From assembly GCA_004369045.1 (NCBI GenBank), contig ML213531.1, forward strand, positions 122,483 to 186,482: a stretch of DNA of 64,000 nucleotides, written 5' to 3'. Shown piece after piece: positions 22,869-33,549 of the stretch. The stretch's first letter is position 1, and every line of letters begins with the position of its first letter. The translations under genes and the position numbers were made by a program. The notes beneath the pieces are model-generated. The model did no database searches and was not told the DNA's origin. It saw only the letters and a program-made list of their open reading frames with translations. The stretch comes from Heliocybe sulcata. Lineage: Eukaryota > Basidiomycota > Agaricomycetes > Gloeophyllales > Gloeophyllaceae.

Positions 22869-23553
22869 ATGGACCCCCCCCCCCCCATGCCTTTGTATGC
22901 AAGCTATGTCCTCAGAAAGCCACAGAGTTTTGCCGGAAGTGCTGGAAGACCTGGTACTGCTCATATGCACACAAGAAAACGGTATTTATAGTGCAATTAG
23001 TACCCATCACATGATTGACAGTTCTGCAGGACTGGCTCATACATCGCATTGAATGCCATTCCCTTCGGTTAGACCCGGTGCTACCAAGTCAGTCAGACCA
23101 TTCAAAGTTAGGAATATTCTTTCATGTGAAATTGAGTAAGTGTCAGCTCCTTTAACTCTGTTATCTATGGCTGAGTGCGCTCCAGATGAACATATCATGC
23201 AAAGCGTCATCATGAGCACAAGCGCTACCGGTCCAGTATCCCTAATACCCGAGCTCCGTGATTTCTTCCCACAGAAAACATATGTGCACGTAGACCTCAT
23301 GACAACACCTGATGGTCGCAAGGAACTAGATCACCCACTCCGTATCTTTTACGACCCAATTGCACTATGTCGCCAACATCCCAATGACTACAACATGGCA
23401 ATTGCGCATCTAACATTCGGTATCGCTATAACAAGGTGGTTTGGCCCTGTACTTGTACTCCGCTTTCTCGATTATCGCAGGACTCGCTACACGGAGGCTG
23501 GATCCAGGCTAGATATGGAAATCTTATCTGAGTTTTTTGTAACTGTACACTAG
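22869..23553 (+). CDS. MYND-type zinc-finger protein, small
   Basis: Three exons. Exon 1 encodes a MYND finger, CKLCPQKATEFCRKCWKTWY followed by C-S-Y-A-H. The finger is completed after a 48-nt intron (GTATTT...CTGCAG) by DWLIHRIEC. The ligand set is C-x2-C, C-x2-C, C-x3-H, H-x3-C, with His in place of the usual Cys at the sixth position. A GTAAGT intron leads to exon 3 (EHIMQSVIMSTSATGPV...), ending FFVTVH at 23553. The start is odd: ATG 22869 is followed by 13 consecutive C bases, and in that frame the finger is not read. An upstream ATG at 22835 is in frame but lies only about 6 bp after the TATA box. A C-tract of 11 or 14 would put 22869 in frame. Role unknown; MYND fingers usually bind proline-rich partners. 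Confidence 0.6.
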
Positions 23554-24603
23554 TCCCGTATCCCATACAGCTTGTCGTGGTATGGCACGTGTGATGTATC
23601 TGACCATTACAAGCTCTTTTATAGCGGACTAAGCTCTTGCAAAGATTGAATTGATCAGCCCATGTGACGTGTCCTGGGCTGTATTTATACCCGAAGTTAG
23701 CTGCAGATCATGAAGCCGTATGCTAACCTGGGCCCGCGCAGAACTTACTCAAAGCCAAGTAATGCGGTATGTCACATGTCGTGATGGACCCCCACCACTC
23801 AGAGATGGAAATAGAGCAACCAAATGCAGAACAAAGCAGTATCTTCCAAAGATCTCCTCCAAAGACCTCCTCCAACTTTCCTCGGTCTACGCAGATTAAT
23901 GGCCAGCATCATGGTATCGTGCTTAGCACAGAAGTATGCGGTCGGCGACAGTTAACCAGGGAATTCCGAGGCATTTCAAATCATCGTTACAATGTTAACG
24001 TGATTAATATTGACGTTACTCACGAAGGCCACGGATTACCTTCTGTCTCGTGTTGAATATGCATGATATACATGATATATTTCTGATCATACTTCGAAAC
24101 AGGTTTGCCCGGAGGGCTGTGGCTATTAGGAGGATCCAGAGTCTCGACGCTTTTGAGGGATGTGCCTCTGCACGTGACCGCGTCTTAAGAGGTAATGCCA
24201 TTACCTTAAACGGTTGACTTTCCGTTACCGTCGACATACTAACCATCTACCGTACATAACGTTATAATTAGATCTCCTTTTTAGAGTAGAACTTGCTATG
24301 CTCATGGTAGATGAAAGCATTCTCTCACCTTCGTAACTCCAAGCCTCAGTTACGGCTGACGACATTCGACATCGATTATGGACATTCTTCCCGTATTCCG
24401 TATGACCAATGAAAGAGAAAATCTTCAATGGCATCTGGTTCTAACTGCAAGTTGACGCGACTAGCCGGTAACAATTAATACAGGTGCAATGGCTCTTCTA
24501 CTCAGGGACAAGGTCACCAATCTCCGCCATCTCGCATTCATTTCCTTCGCGATCGCTTTCGCTTTAGAGCGCACAAGACACTCTACGTACGCCGTTGTAA
24601 GTA
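23554..24603. other. Intergenic, with one weak open frame
   Basis: A 95-codon plus-strand frame (23769-24056, MSHVVMDPHHSEMEIEQPNA) has no recognised motif. I do not call it a gene. Confidence 0.4.
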
Positions 24604-25448
24604 TTATATTAACCGTTGCCGTAGTAGTGCAATTCTCACATCTGCATCAGCGTCGCATGACATTAGCCAGTACCTTGTCCTCATCTTCGAGCGTATTCGC
24701 GGTGGAGCGCTCTCAGTACGTCCTGCTTGCGAGTCAGTACCGCCGGCAAGTCGAAATCCGAGTTTACTCGCAGTGCTCACCTCAGCATCGTCGTCCCACG
24801 GGTTCACAAACTGGGCGGACAGCTCCTCCACCTCCGACTCGCTGAAGCCATTGTTCCAGGCTCGGAAACTCATAGCTTCCTCAAAAGCCTCCTGGTCATC
24901 AGCTTTCCCTTGTTCCACCAAATCTATAAACACTCTCTCCTCCAATGTGAGTTTCTTGTATTTCCTTTGGTTCTGCTTTTGGTTCGTGTTCCTTCCCTGT
25001 TCTTTCTTTGACTTCGCGCCCTTACTCTTGGCCTTGCTTGCACTAAACACCAAGTCAGAATCCCCCAAATACAGACGAATGGAACTGTCGCTGACAAATG
25101 TTTTCTCTTCTCTTGACTATCCCAGACGCGAGCATGCGCGCCATCCTCCCCATCGGTACAGCCGTCAGGCTTCGGAGGTGCAGACAGTGTGTTAGATTTG
25201 TGCACATCCGTATCTTGGGAGGGCGAGACTCTCTGTGAAAAGTCCTCCTTGCGATGCAGCTCATTTCCCGCAGGACGAGCCGCATACTGGGTAATATCAA
25301 GACCCTCAGCCGGGAAATCATGTACCCTTTCATTCTGTGCTCCCACCTGTCTCAAGAACCATGGCTGTGGACGAGCTAGTCGCAGAGTTGACCTTTTCGC
25401 TTCGCCCATGGCTCTCCATTCTACGAATGCTATTCTGGACCAAAGCAT
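24604..25448 (-). CDS. Gene B copy 2, uncharacterised paralogue family
   Basis: Lies just downstream of gene A copy 2, in the same order and orientation as copy 1 at 9371-10100. The ATG at 25448 opens MLWSRIAFVEWRAMGEAKR. The N-terminal half is rich in Arg, Pro and Ser (LARPQPWFLRQVGAQNERV, QDTDVHKSNTLSAPP). A 53-nt intron at 25043-25095 (GTCAGC...GTTTAG) joins KRKHF to ASKAKSKGAKSKKEQGRN. Next comes an acidic segment (LEERVFIDLVEQGKADDQEA) and the conserved block FEEAMSFRAWNNGFSESEVE. The C-terminus runs about 30 residues past the copy-1 stop and ends RIALLRQRLI. No known domain. Basic-then-acidic organisation is the only structural hint. Confidence 0.55.
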
Positions 25449-25823
25449 GGTAACAGCGCTTCAGTCTTCAGAAGGACCCAAAGGAATGCAAGTGAGTTCT
25501 ACTGCGACAGTAGTGTACAAGGGTGAAGGCCACAGCGACCGATAATGATGCAGTTGCAAGTTCAAGTTGGGGCTTGTTACGCGACCCATGTGCCACATCA
25601 CGCCGACCTCGAGGCTCACTATTGAAACCATTCAATTCAAAGAGGAGGGGATATTAATACATACCAGTACTCTACTCAACATCCTTCAACATCTCTATGT
25701 CGCAGCACGGCTGAGACGGTGTACTACATCTTGTGTAAGATACGTTGCGCATCACTTCATTCACAAGAGAAGAGGCTAGTGTCAGCAACAACAAGACTCT
25801 GTCGGATTGCACTGACACTCCTG

Positions 25824-28724
25824 CTACAATAAACGCGCATTGGCACTCTTGTACTTCTTGCAGGGTATGAGTACAACATTATCCGGTCTTGGACTGTTTG
25901 CCGCGACACCGCACGGAATATGCTTTCTCCTCGCATGAACAGCCACAGGCTGCTCGTCGATATACTAAGCAACAGCAGAAATTAGGTCACTCACTCCAGA
26001 CAGATGTGAGCACGACCGAACAACTCACATCAAGAATGTCCAGATATCGCCTGTGGTACTTGTACATGGTCTTCTCCGCTTGCATGCTACACAGACCCAG
26101 CAGGTGAAAGTCGAAGTTCAGGTCCTGTAGGAGAGCGACGTTCTCATCGAGAGCAATTTTGTCTACGGTAAAGTATCGGCCGTCGGCCGTAGACAGTATG
26201 CATTGTTTGCGCTCCAGGTCTGCAAAAATCGGGGAGAGAGCAGGGTTCAGAGGCTCGTAGTCCGAGAGCGGCAGCCAGAATATCGGCGATTCGGCATCTC
26301 TCCATACCGGTACATTCGACGTTGATTGATAGCAGTAATATGATTTCACAATACATACCACCGCCTTCGATAAAACACGTCTGATCCTATCCGCGTTGTC
26401 CCCATCATTGGAGTGGATTAAGAGATGGTCGCAGGGTATTTCGCATAGCTCGATCAGGATCTCCCCGAAGTGGGCTTCTTCCGATCTCTGAAGCCCTTCG
26501 TCGTTGTCGCCCCGTGCGAAGGTGAGTCCCGCTTCTCCAGCTCGAAAATAGCGCACATGCAGTGTGTAGTGCACTCTGCTCGGACTAACCGGTGGCGTCA
26601 GTGTGCCCACGTTGTCCAAGAATTCTGCCACCCGAGCCGACTGCATTTCGGTGATATGGGGAGGAGGGAATTCTGAGATATCTCGGAGTAGATGGTCAAA
26701 AGCCTGATATTCCGCGGCCATCAGCACCCTTTTGAGCATTATTTGCTGGAAGTTGTGTACTGCCTCTTGCAATTTAGACAGAATTTCACCGCAGAAACCG
26801 CACCTGCGACAGGGATAAGTATGCGGCCTGTCTATGCGGAGCATCTGAGCGAACTCACCTGGGCAGGATCTCACGCACCTCGGTGCAAAGACCCCGTATG
26901 CATCCTCTCCTTAGCATTAATTCTACCTCCCGATGTTTTCCCCAGTGTTTTCGACGGTATATCGCGTACCATTGGAAGTAAGGGCTCAGGACGAGGTCAC
27001 ACGACCATTGAACAAGGAGGAAGATTTCTGGATTCACTGCCGTCCTTTCCTGCCCGGTCTCTTCTGAGCTTCGGGCAACATGTACAAGGCCATCGGCGAA
27101 GCATCTCATAGCAGCAAGTTCCTGCATGACAGCCGGGCCAGTGCAGAGGCAGAATGTGGTGGATGAGACTAAATAGGACAAGTATTTCCTCACAACAGAG
27201 ACATCGTCCACTGTCACATGGCTGACGAACGCAAGTTGTCAATGCAATGTACCCGCTGAAGTCAAAGATATACACACTTGTCGCCGGGACGCAGGAATGT
27301 ACGGAGTGCCGGGAGTATCAATACCTGCCAGCTTACGTCAGGTTCCTCGGATATGCAGTGATGCAGGTTACGATACAGCTGGCGTAGCATGTCCGAGATA
27401 GGCCGGTCGCCGTGTGCGACCATGTCCCACCATTTCTGGATGAAAGGCGCTAAGATGCGTCACCACCCTCCTCCTACCCACGCACGCTCGGTTATGACAT
27501 TATGCGGCAGTCTCGTAATGGCGAGCATCACGTGCATTGCTGCGAGACTCCCGACGTTCATGTCTCTTCAGAGCAATTATGAGTCAGCACAGGACGGAGC
27601 GAATGGAATGATACGTACATCGTCAATGGGAATAACTGAGTGTATACACTTATGAACCCTCCAGTAAGCTTACTCAAGCATTCGGGGCAGGTTGTGGTCT
27701 CGAATCCTGTCAAAAGCTGCGCCCGAGTTTCATGGATCTGTGCAGCTCTGCAGACGACTTTATCTTCATTCACGAATTGTAGCATACGATGAACTCGACC
27801 CAGGAGGAAGTCTGAGTTGCGGTATCGAGCGAATCGTCGGTGAAGATCGTCCAGGGTCAAAGAAAGGCCTAACTCCGCAAAGGTGACATGGAAGTTGGGA
27901 TGAAGGCTCATGAATGTCGCAATGTATGTCAGAGCCTGTTGAACAGATGTGATATTATTGCGTCTGTGAGCAACGTAAGCTAGAGGTATAACGGTCTCCA
28001 AATTGCGGCCTTACTTGAGAGACTTTACCAGTTGGCGGCAAAGGCGTCCGTCCTTGGATAATCCTTCAACATAGGCAGGGAAACACGATGCGCATACCGC
28101 ACTGTATATCCAGCGTAACATGTCTGTAGAGAAAAGACCCTCGCTGGGACTACCACCAAGGACTGGATGAAGGTCGAGCCCTCCATACCCGCAACAGATG
28201 CAATAAAGCCCCTCGCCCATGTTTCCGAATCTCCTTCTCATGACCCCCGAGGGTCCCAGGCCGAGACAGTTACCGGCAAGGCTGAACATATGACTGATCT
28301 GTCTGGAAAGAATGGACACCAGTTGGTCGAGAGTCCGGCCGATGCCGGGAATATTGGAAGCGGTCGATACGCTGCAAGGACGGATCTCGAAGCACTGACC
28401 TCCACATCGGATTCCAGTGGGCTGTGAGAAGCGCTGGGCGTACTGGGCATTGTCGAACATCAAAGTCAGACGATGCCGCCGGTGTTCTGGAGGCCCGAAG
28501 TTCATCGAGCTCTCTAGACGGTGTCCGAGGTAAGATACGGCACTGCCTATGGTCCTGCCAAGTCCTGGTGGGTCATGAGAAGCGACCGACTCGCTGGCAG
28601 TGGATATCGACACATATTCGTCGCCGAGAAGGGCTGCGCCAACTGGAAGGTCCGAAAGTGAGATGTCATCGGCAGGATCAGAGTGCACGGTCACTTCGTA
28701 GGGCTCTTGTCTAGTGGAAGCCAT
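25824..28724 (-). CDS. Gene A copy 2, fullest copy of an unrecognised family
   Basis: The ATG at 28724 opens MASTRQEPYEVTVHSDPADD. Exon 1 continues through a C-rich patch (GLYCICCGYGGLDLHP) to about 28015. An intron (27964-28014) joins RNNITSVQQALTYIATFMSL. Further exons give TCPECLSKLTGG, then the exon YLSYLVSSTTFCLCTGPAVM, which is the one hit by the transposon in copy 1. Next come REILPR then CGFCGEILSKLQEAVHNFQ, a long middle exon, HRRYLDILD, and a last exon ending DNVVLIPCKKYKSANARLL with stop at 25824. Many Cys are present but no standard finger spacing. Conserved splice sites and frame against copies 1 and 3 support a real gene, estimated at 800-900 residues. Function unknown. Exons between 27.6 and 27.2 kb are approximate. 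Confidence 0.6.
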
Positions 28725-28918
28725 GGAAAAGACGAGCTGCGGAGGCGGGGACGGCTACAGACCTCGTAAAGGAGATTCACTTATATGATGGTGAACCCTA
28801 CATAGCAATTATCACGATGCCTCCAAGGCTGTAAACTCGGGCCCGAGATTCGGCATTCAGAGGGGAGGCGATGTAAAACCATACTATCACAGTGTTAGCT
28901 AATGCGAGTTCGTCAAGT

Positions 28919-29173
28919 TCATGACTTACTCGACTTGGGAGTCCTGGGGCGTGGCTCTATTCTCGGCACGATTTCTCGATGCGCCTGTGCTGGTAGCATG
29001 GTCCAGTTGCCATTCGCGTTTACTCTGCGCACCCACAAATTAGAGTTTACACGGGTCAAGCTCCTCGGTGTCGGGGAACACTTCAACCTATCGACACAGA
29101 TATCACCTTCACAGCTAGATATTGCTCCTTGCAGGAACTGTAGTGAGCTGTGAAAGGAACTTCTTAGGAGCAC
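28919..29173 (-). other. Possible exon upstream of gene A copy 2
   Basis: An open frame (LLRSSFHSSLQFLQGAISSC) runs into a good GTAAGT donor at about 28929. It may be a 5' exon of gene A, part of gene Y, or unrelated. The assembly gap just upstream prevents a decision. Confidence 0.3.
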
Positions 29174-29356
29174 AGTGTCCGTTCCTGCGACGTACTCGAG
29201 AGGGGGAATATGCCTGTGGGTTAGATGCCGATGTCCTGCCTTAATAGCTGAATATTGATTAATGCTCGTACCTCTGATAACTAGACTTGGAGAAGCGGGC
29301 CACTGCGTTGCATGGCATTTTACGAGTCCTGAGGCCCAAGTAATATTTTAATTATA

Positions 29357-29526
29357 NNNNNNNNNNNNNNNNNNNNNNNNNNNNNNNNNNNNNNNNNNNN
29401 NNNNNNNNNNNNNNNNNNNNNNNNNNNNNNNNNNNNNNNNNNNNNNNNNNNNNNNNNNNNNNNNNNNNNNNNNNNNNNNNNNNNNNNNNNNNNNNNNNNN
29501 NNNNNNNNNNNNNNNNNNNNNNNNNN
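29357..29526. other. Assembly gap (170 N)
   Basis: Unknown bases. They fall between gene Y and gene A of module copy 2, so the true structure there is unresolved. Confidence 1.
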
Positions 29527-29843
29527 GAGCCAATCGAAATCCCGACGACGCGACTAGGACCCAAACAAATCACTTCATGTAGTGGGTTCCCACGGTAAGA
29601 ACGATCTCCGGCAAAGACGACCGCGTAGAAAATCACAATTTATACGGTAATTCACAGAAATATTGATAAACACACATGAAAGTAATAAGACCTTATATTA
29701 GAAAGTACAAGTGGATCTGCGCAGAACTGCGTGACGAGGGACAAACGGAAGCGGAACGGACACTACAAAACGCGGTTTGTAGGCATTTTGTAGTCACGAA
29801 TACAAGCGGACTGTGAAGCGGAACTTAAATCCTGTAATGAGCA

Positions 29844-30149
29844 CTACGCAAAATAACTCTCACGACTTCTCGGCATTGGCTTCCCACGCTGCTGCTGTTC
29901 GGCAACCCGCCCTACTTTTGAGCGTAAGGACTCCTCCTTCGTTACCTCAGGACTCGTAATATGCTCCGCAAGATGATCCTGAATATCCTTGCCCGCTGGG
30001 AAGCTGAAGACTACGGAATTATGGATTGTAAATGTATAAAATGGAATACGGTTTCCCTTGATTCCCCCCCCCAGGTCTGGCTCGACGCTGCGTCCTTCCA
30101 TCAGCCTGTATAGCATTCGCTCTGCTTCGTGCACTACAATTTGTGGCAT
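29844..30149 (-). CDS. Gene Y, uncharacterised, first gene of the module
   Basis: From the ATG at 30149 it reads MPQIVVHEAERMLYRLMEGR, then PDLGGGIKGNRIPFYTFTIH, SVVFSFPAGKDIQDHLAEHI, and a basic tail ending in the stop at 29844. The frame stays open upstream to about 30272 without an ATG, so more 5' exon may exist. A 9-G run lies inside the DLGGGI segment. A broken homologue is at 47.4-47.69 kb. It lies on the same strand as and upstream of genes A and B, and may be part of gene A, with the gap hiding the join. No domain recognised. Confidence 0.4.
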   Translation of the reverse strand: MPQIVVHEAERMLYRLMEGRSVEPDLGGGIKGNRIPFYTFTIHNSVVFSFPAGKDIQDHLAEHITSPEVTKEESLRSKVGRVAEQQQRGKPMPRSRESYFA

Positions 30150-30652
30150 GTTGTGTAGTCCTCTTCTGTGGGGAGCCCGGTCTGCGTGGATTTCACTGAG
30201 TTGCCAGCGAAGAGGAGCAAGTCCAAAGTCTACAAGTCCAAGTCGAACAGAAATAAAGTCGAACGCTATCAATAGCTCACTTGTTCTGTACGCGAGTTCG
30301 ACGCGTTTTGCCCAACGCTTCCGTCTGCGCTTTGAGTTTCCCTCACTTCTCCCTACGTATACAGAGCTCTGGTGCTGCAGAGAAGGAATCGAACATCATA
30401 AATCAATGTCGGAAGCGGTGTTTGTGCCATGTCTTGCAGCTTTCATTAGATGAACCCATCCTTGGACGTGACCAAAATCAAGCAAGTACTCAATAGGCTT
30501 GTTCTCACCTAGCTATGTACTCACCGCACCCGTCAGGCCTCTGTTATAGAACATCACTAATGCTCTGATATTTCTGGATCTACTGTCCTCTAGAAACGCG
30601 ACGACCTATAAGATGTCCAGAAGCACATACTCCGGCGGCTACCTTTCCTCCA
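29960..30652. repeat. Segmental duplication D1, copy at 30 kb (inverted relative to 47 kb)
   Basis: Reverse-complement homologue of 47005-47690, covering the first ~13 codons and promoter of the phosphatase gene plus the start of gene Y. Long shared stretches include GGGCAAAACGCGTCGAACTC and AGCTCTGTATACGTAG. Homology stops abruptly at about 30652, where transporter 3'-flank sequence starts. Confidence 0.8.
30613..30652 (+). pseudogene. Copied 5' end of the NIF/FCP1-like phosphatase gene
   Basis: Encodes MSRSTYSGGYLSS, against MSRNSYSGGYFSS at the true gene (start 47044). It is preceded by the same 5' flank (CGCGACGACCTATAAG) and then breaks off into unrelated sequence. An open frame continues to 31110 only by chance, through the antisense of the transporter tail. 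Confidence 0.75.
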
Positions 30653-30654
30653 TC

Positions 30655-31165
30655 GCGAGATTATGTACCACTCGACTCTGCCGCTCGGGGAGCAGGATCA
30701 GCTTCTGTCTCGGTACGGGTATATGGCTTGTCGACGGTTCTATAACTCCTGGCAGCTATATCCTGAAAACTGATGGACATGACAATCTTATATCCCTCTT
30801 ATCACTCGACACGGTTGACAGTCATCAAGCTACCCGCCGAACACCTTCACTGTCCCAGGTATCCAGACGTACACGAGCGAAGCCCAGCCTCAAACTGAGA
30901 CCGGCGTTCAGGTCATCAATACAAAATACAGAATACACCATCGTGTATGCAGATCTCATCAGACAATATGCTCCACATCCTGCTTCTCGCCCCCACTCTC
31001 GTCCAGGACAGGGGCCGTTTTGGTCCCCACGTGCACTTCCCCGCGCCGCAGCTCTTCCTCCCTCGCACGCGCGTCCCGGACGTACATCCCTGATCCTGGC
31101 ACGAATATAGGCACGCTATTGAAGTATTCGTCGAGCTCTGTGGGATTTCAGTATTGGTATTCCGC
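30655..31165. repeat. Segmental duplication D2, copy at 31 kb (source side)
   Basis: The last intron, last exon and 3' flank of the sugar transporter. Homologous in inverted orientation to 50290-50790. Confidence 0.75.
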
Positions 31166-33170
31166 TAGTAATAGGTAATGCACGGCACCTTCTAATGGGA
31201 TACCCTTCGTCTCGGGTAAGAACGACTGAAAGCAACATTCCTTCAACGCGCAAAGTTTCATGATACATCAAACACCTACCCAGAAGAACAACGCGTTGGA
31301 CATCGAGCACACAGCAAACACGAGATAGTACCTCCACCCAACACGGTCAAACGCGATCGGGCTGACTTGCGCAATCATGACTACCACACAATCAAGGCCA
31401 GTCCAATGCGACAAGGGCGGTACGCACAGTTCGAGATCCACGCAGCGGAGGAAGTGATAGAGGTAGCTTTGGCTCGGGTGGCGCTGTTGAACATCTCCAC
31501 AGGGATGGCCCACGAAAGCGGGCCGATGGCAGCTGAGAAGAACAGGTTGAACTAGTCCATGGTGTATAAGATCTTCTTCTTCTTCAGAATATCAACCAGT
31601 GGAGACTTACCAGCCACGTCATAGCGACAAACGCCCTGCTCGCGTTGGCATTGCCAGACCCCGCGGGGAAGAGCGCGATGATGATCGTCCCGATGATAAA
31701 CGTGACTCCAGACAGGATGTTCGCCCATACCAATGGTTTCCGTCTCCCGAGTCGATCAATAAACAACACGCAGAGCGCTTCGCCAATGAGCGCCACCACT
31801 GAGTTTCCGGATTGGAGCCCTAGCGTCGTGGAGGTGTCGATCCCGATGGACGCGTAGATCTGCGGGGAGTAGTACTGGATGCACGACACCCCGGTCATTT
31901 GGACACTTAATAGTGATACGAGATCAGGATGGCTCTGCGAGTCCTCTCGGGTCCGTCGTACCTGAATTGCAAGGCTACGCCGAGGAGCAAACGGCGGAGG
32001 TTGCTTGGGTTGAGGAAGAGCTGCGACCACGCGTTTTGAGTGAGTTGCTTCTCGAGCGAGACTTGGTCGATGATTTCGCGATACTCGGCGATGACGAAGG
32101 GGTCGGTGGGGTCGCCGTGGGCGTGGAGACGGGCGAGGACTTGCAGAACTTCGGTGTTGCGTCCTTTCATTGCGAGCCAGCGGGGCGATTCTGGTAGGAG
32201 GCTACCTGGATATTAGTGGCTTGCGCTTTCTCGTTGACTTAGGAGCACTTACAGGATGAACAGCGCCAAGGGCAGGGCAGCTGAAAGCGTGTGGTGTCAA
32301 GCTTTAATTCTACAGAGGGCACCCATATGGGACTCACGAAGTAGTTGGATGCCTGAAGACATCAGAGTCAGTCACACAACCGGACAGCGCATCGTCCCTC
32401 ACTCACCGAGAGGAACTCTCCACTGCACAGGTCCCGTCGTACCATGATACAACCCATACCCAATAAACGAAGCCACAAAGGACCCAATCTGCAACCCCCA
32501 TCCACTCGTCCATCAGATCTATAGATAACTTCAGGGCACACGACATACACACCCCCAACATAAACTGCTGCAGCGTCGTCAAGCTCCCCCTTATCGAAGG
32601 GTGCGCAATCTCCGACTGATACAGCGGCGCGAGCATCGCGAGCATCCCGATGCCCATCCCGGCAAGGAAGCGGCCGCCGTACATGTAGCTGATGCTCTGT
32701 GCGCCGCATTGCAGGCCCCCGCCGAGGAAGAAGAGGATGCAGCCGCATAGGATGGCTTTGCGCCGGCCGAAGGTGTCGGCGAGGGTGCCGACCCAGATGT
32801 TGCTGGAGTGGAAGGGATTTATGAGACAAAGAGCGTTCTGAGGATGAGAGTACGCACGATGCGAAGGCTCCGAGGAGAAGGCAGCCGGTGATGAGGCCTT
32901 GCTGCGTCGCGTCGGGATTTCCGGTCACTCTGATGAAGTCTTCCGCAGGCTGACAATAGTGTAAGTCGTTACTCTTAACATCGATATCCAAATCCTACTC
33001 ACGAGCACAGACGCGATGATCCCCAAGTCATACCCGAACGTCACCGACCCAAGCGCTGCGAACAACCCGCATAGCCAGGTGTAGAACTTGACGCTGTTAT
33101 GAAGTCCTCATTCGCTTTACGTGATAGAAAGACTCACCTTGGGAGATAGGTTGGACTGCGACAGGCCCAT
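30959..33170 (-). CDS. MFS sugar (hexose/pentose-type) transporter
   Basis: Plasma-membrane sugar:proton symporter family (12 TM segments expected). The ATG at 33170 opens MGLSQSNLSPK, spliced to KFYTWLCGLFAALGSVTFGY. Then come PAEDFIRVTGNPDATQQGLI, the N-domain signature GTLADTFGRRKAILCG, YMYGGRFLAGMGIGM and the central ESPRW motif. The C-domain has QMTGVSCIQYYSPQIY, LFIDRLGRRKPL and PETKGIPLEELDEYF. The last junction (PLE|ELDEY) uses a 52-nt intron. The tail FVPGSGMYVRDARAREEELR continues to a stop at 30959. About ten exons. It is divergent from the GH51 gene with 379 bp between start codons. A TATATAA on the minus strand at about 33222-33228 lies ~50 bp upstream. Substrate is not readable from sequence; the neighbour suggests arabinose or related sugars. 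The last exon and 3' flank are copied at 50 kb. Confidence 0.9.
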
Positions 33171-33549
33171 GGCGGACAAGTACTCGCTCAAGAATTCGAA
33201 GCACTCGGGACCGACAACACGTTATATACCCCGGTAACAATTCCATCATTATCTGCGAGCTCGCGGGGCGCATCAAGTTATGCCGTAGCATCAACCCTAA
33301 ACAGTATCACAAGACCCCCACATGATCGTACCCCGCAGAGCGAGGACGATGGATTGTGAGCGAAGCCTTGTGATTTGGGCGCGGTTCGCGGCCCGGGGAC
33401 GGTCCGCGCAGTAGTCAACAGGCCCGGGATGAGCGGTGCATGCATTGATGCTACATATTTCATCATGTCGTAATCGACGCCGGAGGCACCTCCAGAAGTC
33501 CTGTTGGCGGCTAACTTCACTTAGCCCAGCACTCGCCTTTTGACATCCC
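33171..33549. promoter_or_regulatory. Shared divergent promoter region, transporter / GH51
   Basis: 379 bp between two divergent start codons. A TATATAA serves the minus-strand gene at about 33222-33228. A GC-rich patch (GCGGCCCGGGGACGGTCCGC) sits at about 33385-33405 and could bind a zinc-cluster or carbon-repression factor. That last point is inference. Confidence 0.5.

Noticed and set aside
30613-31110. A 165-codon plus-strand frame beginning with MSRSTYSGGY
   Set aside because: Only the first 13 codons are homologous to a real gene; the rest is antisense to the transporter tail.
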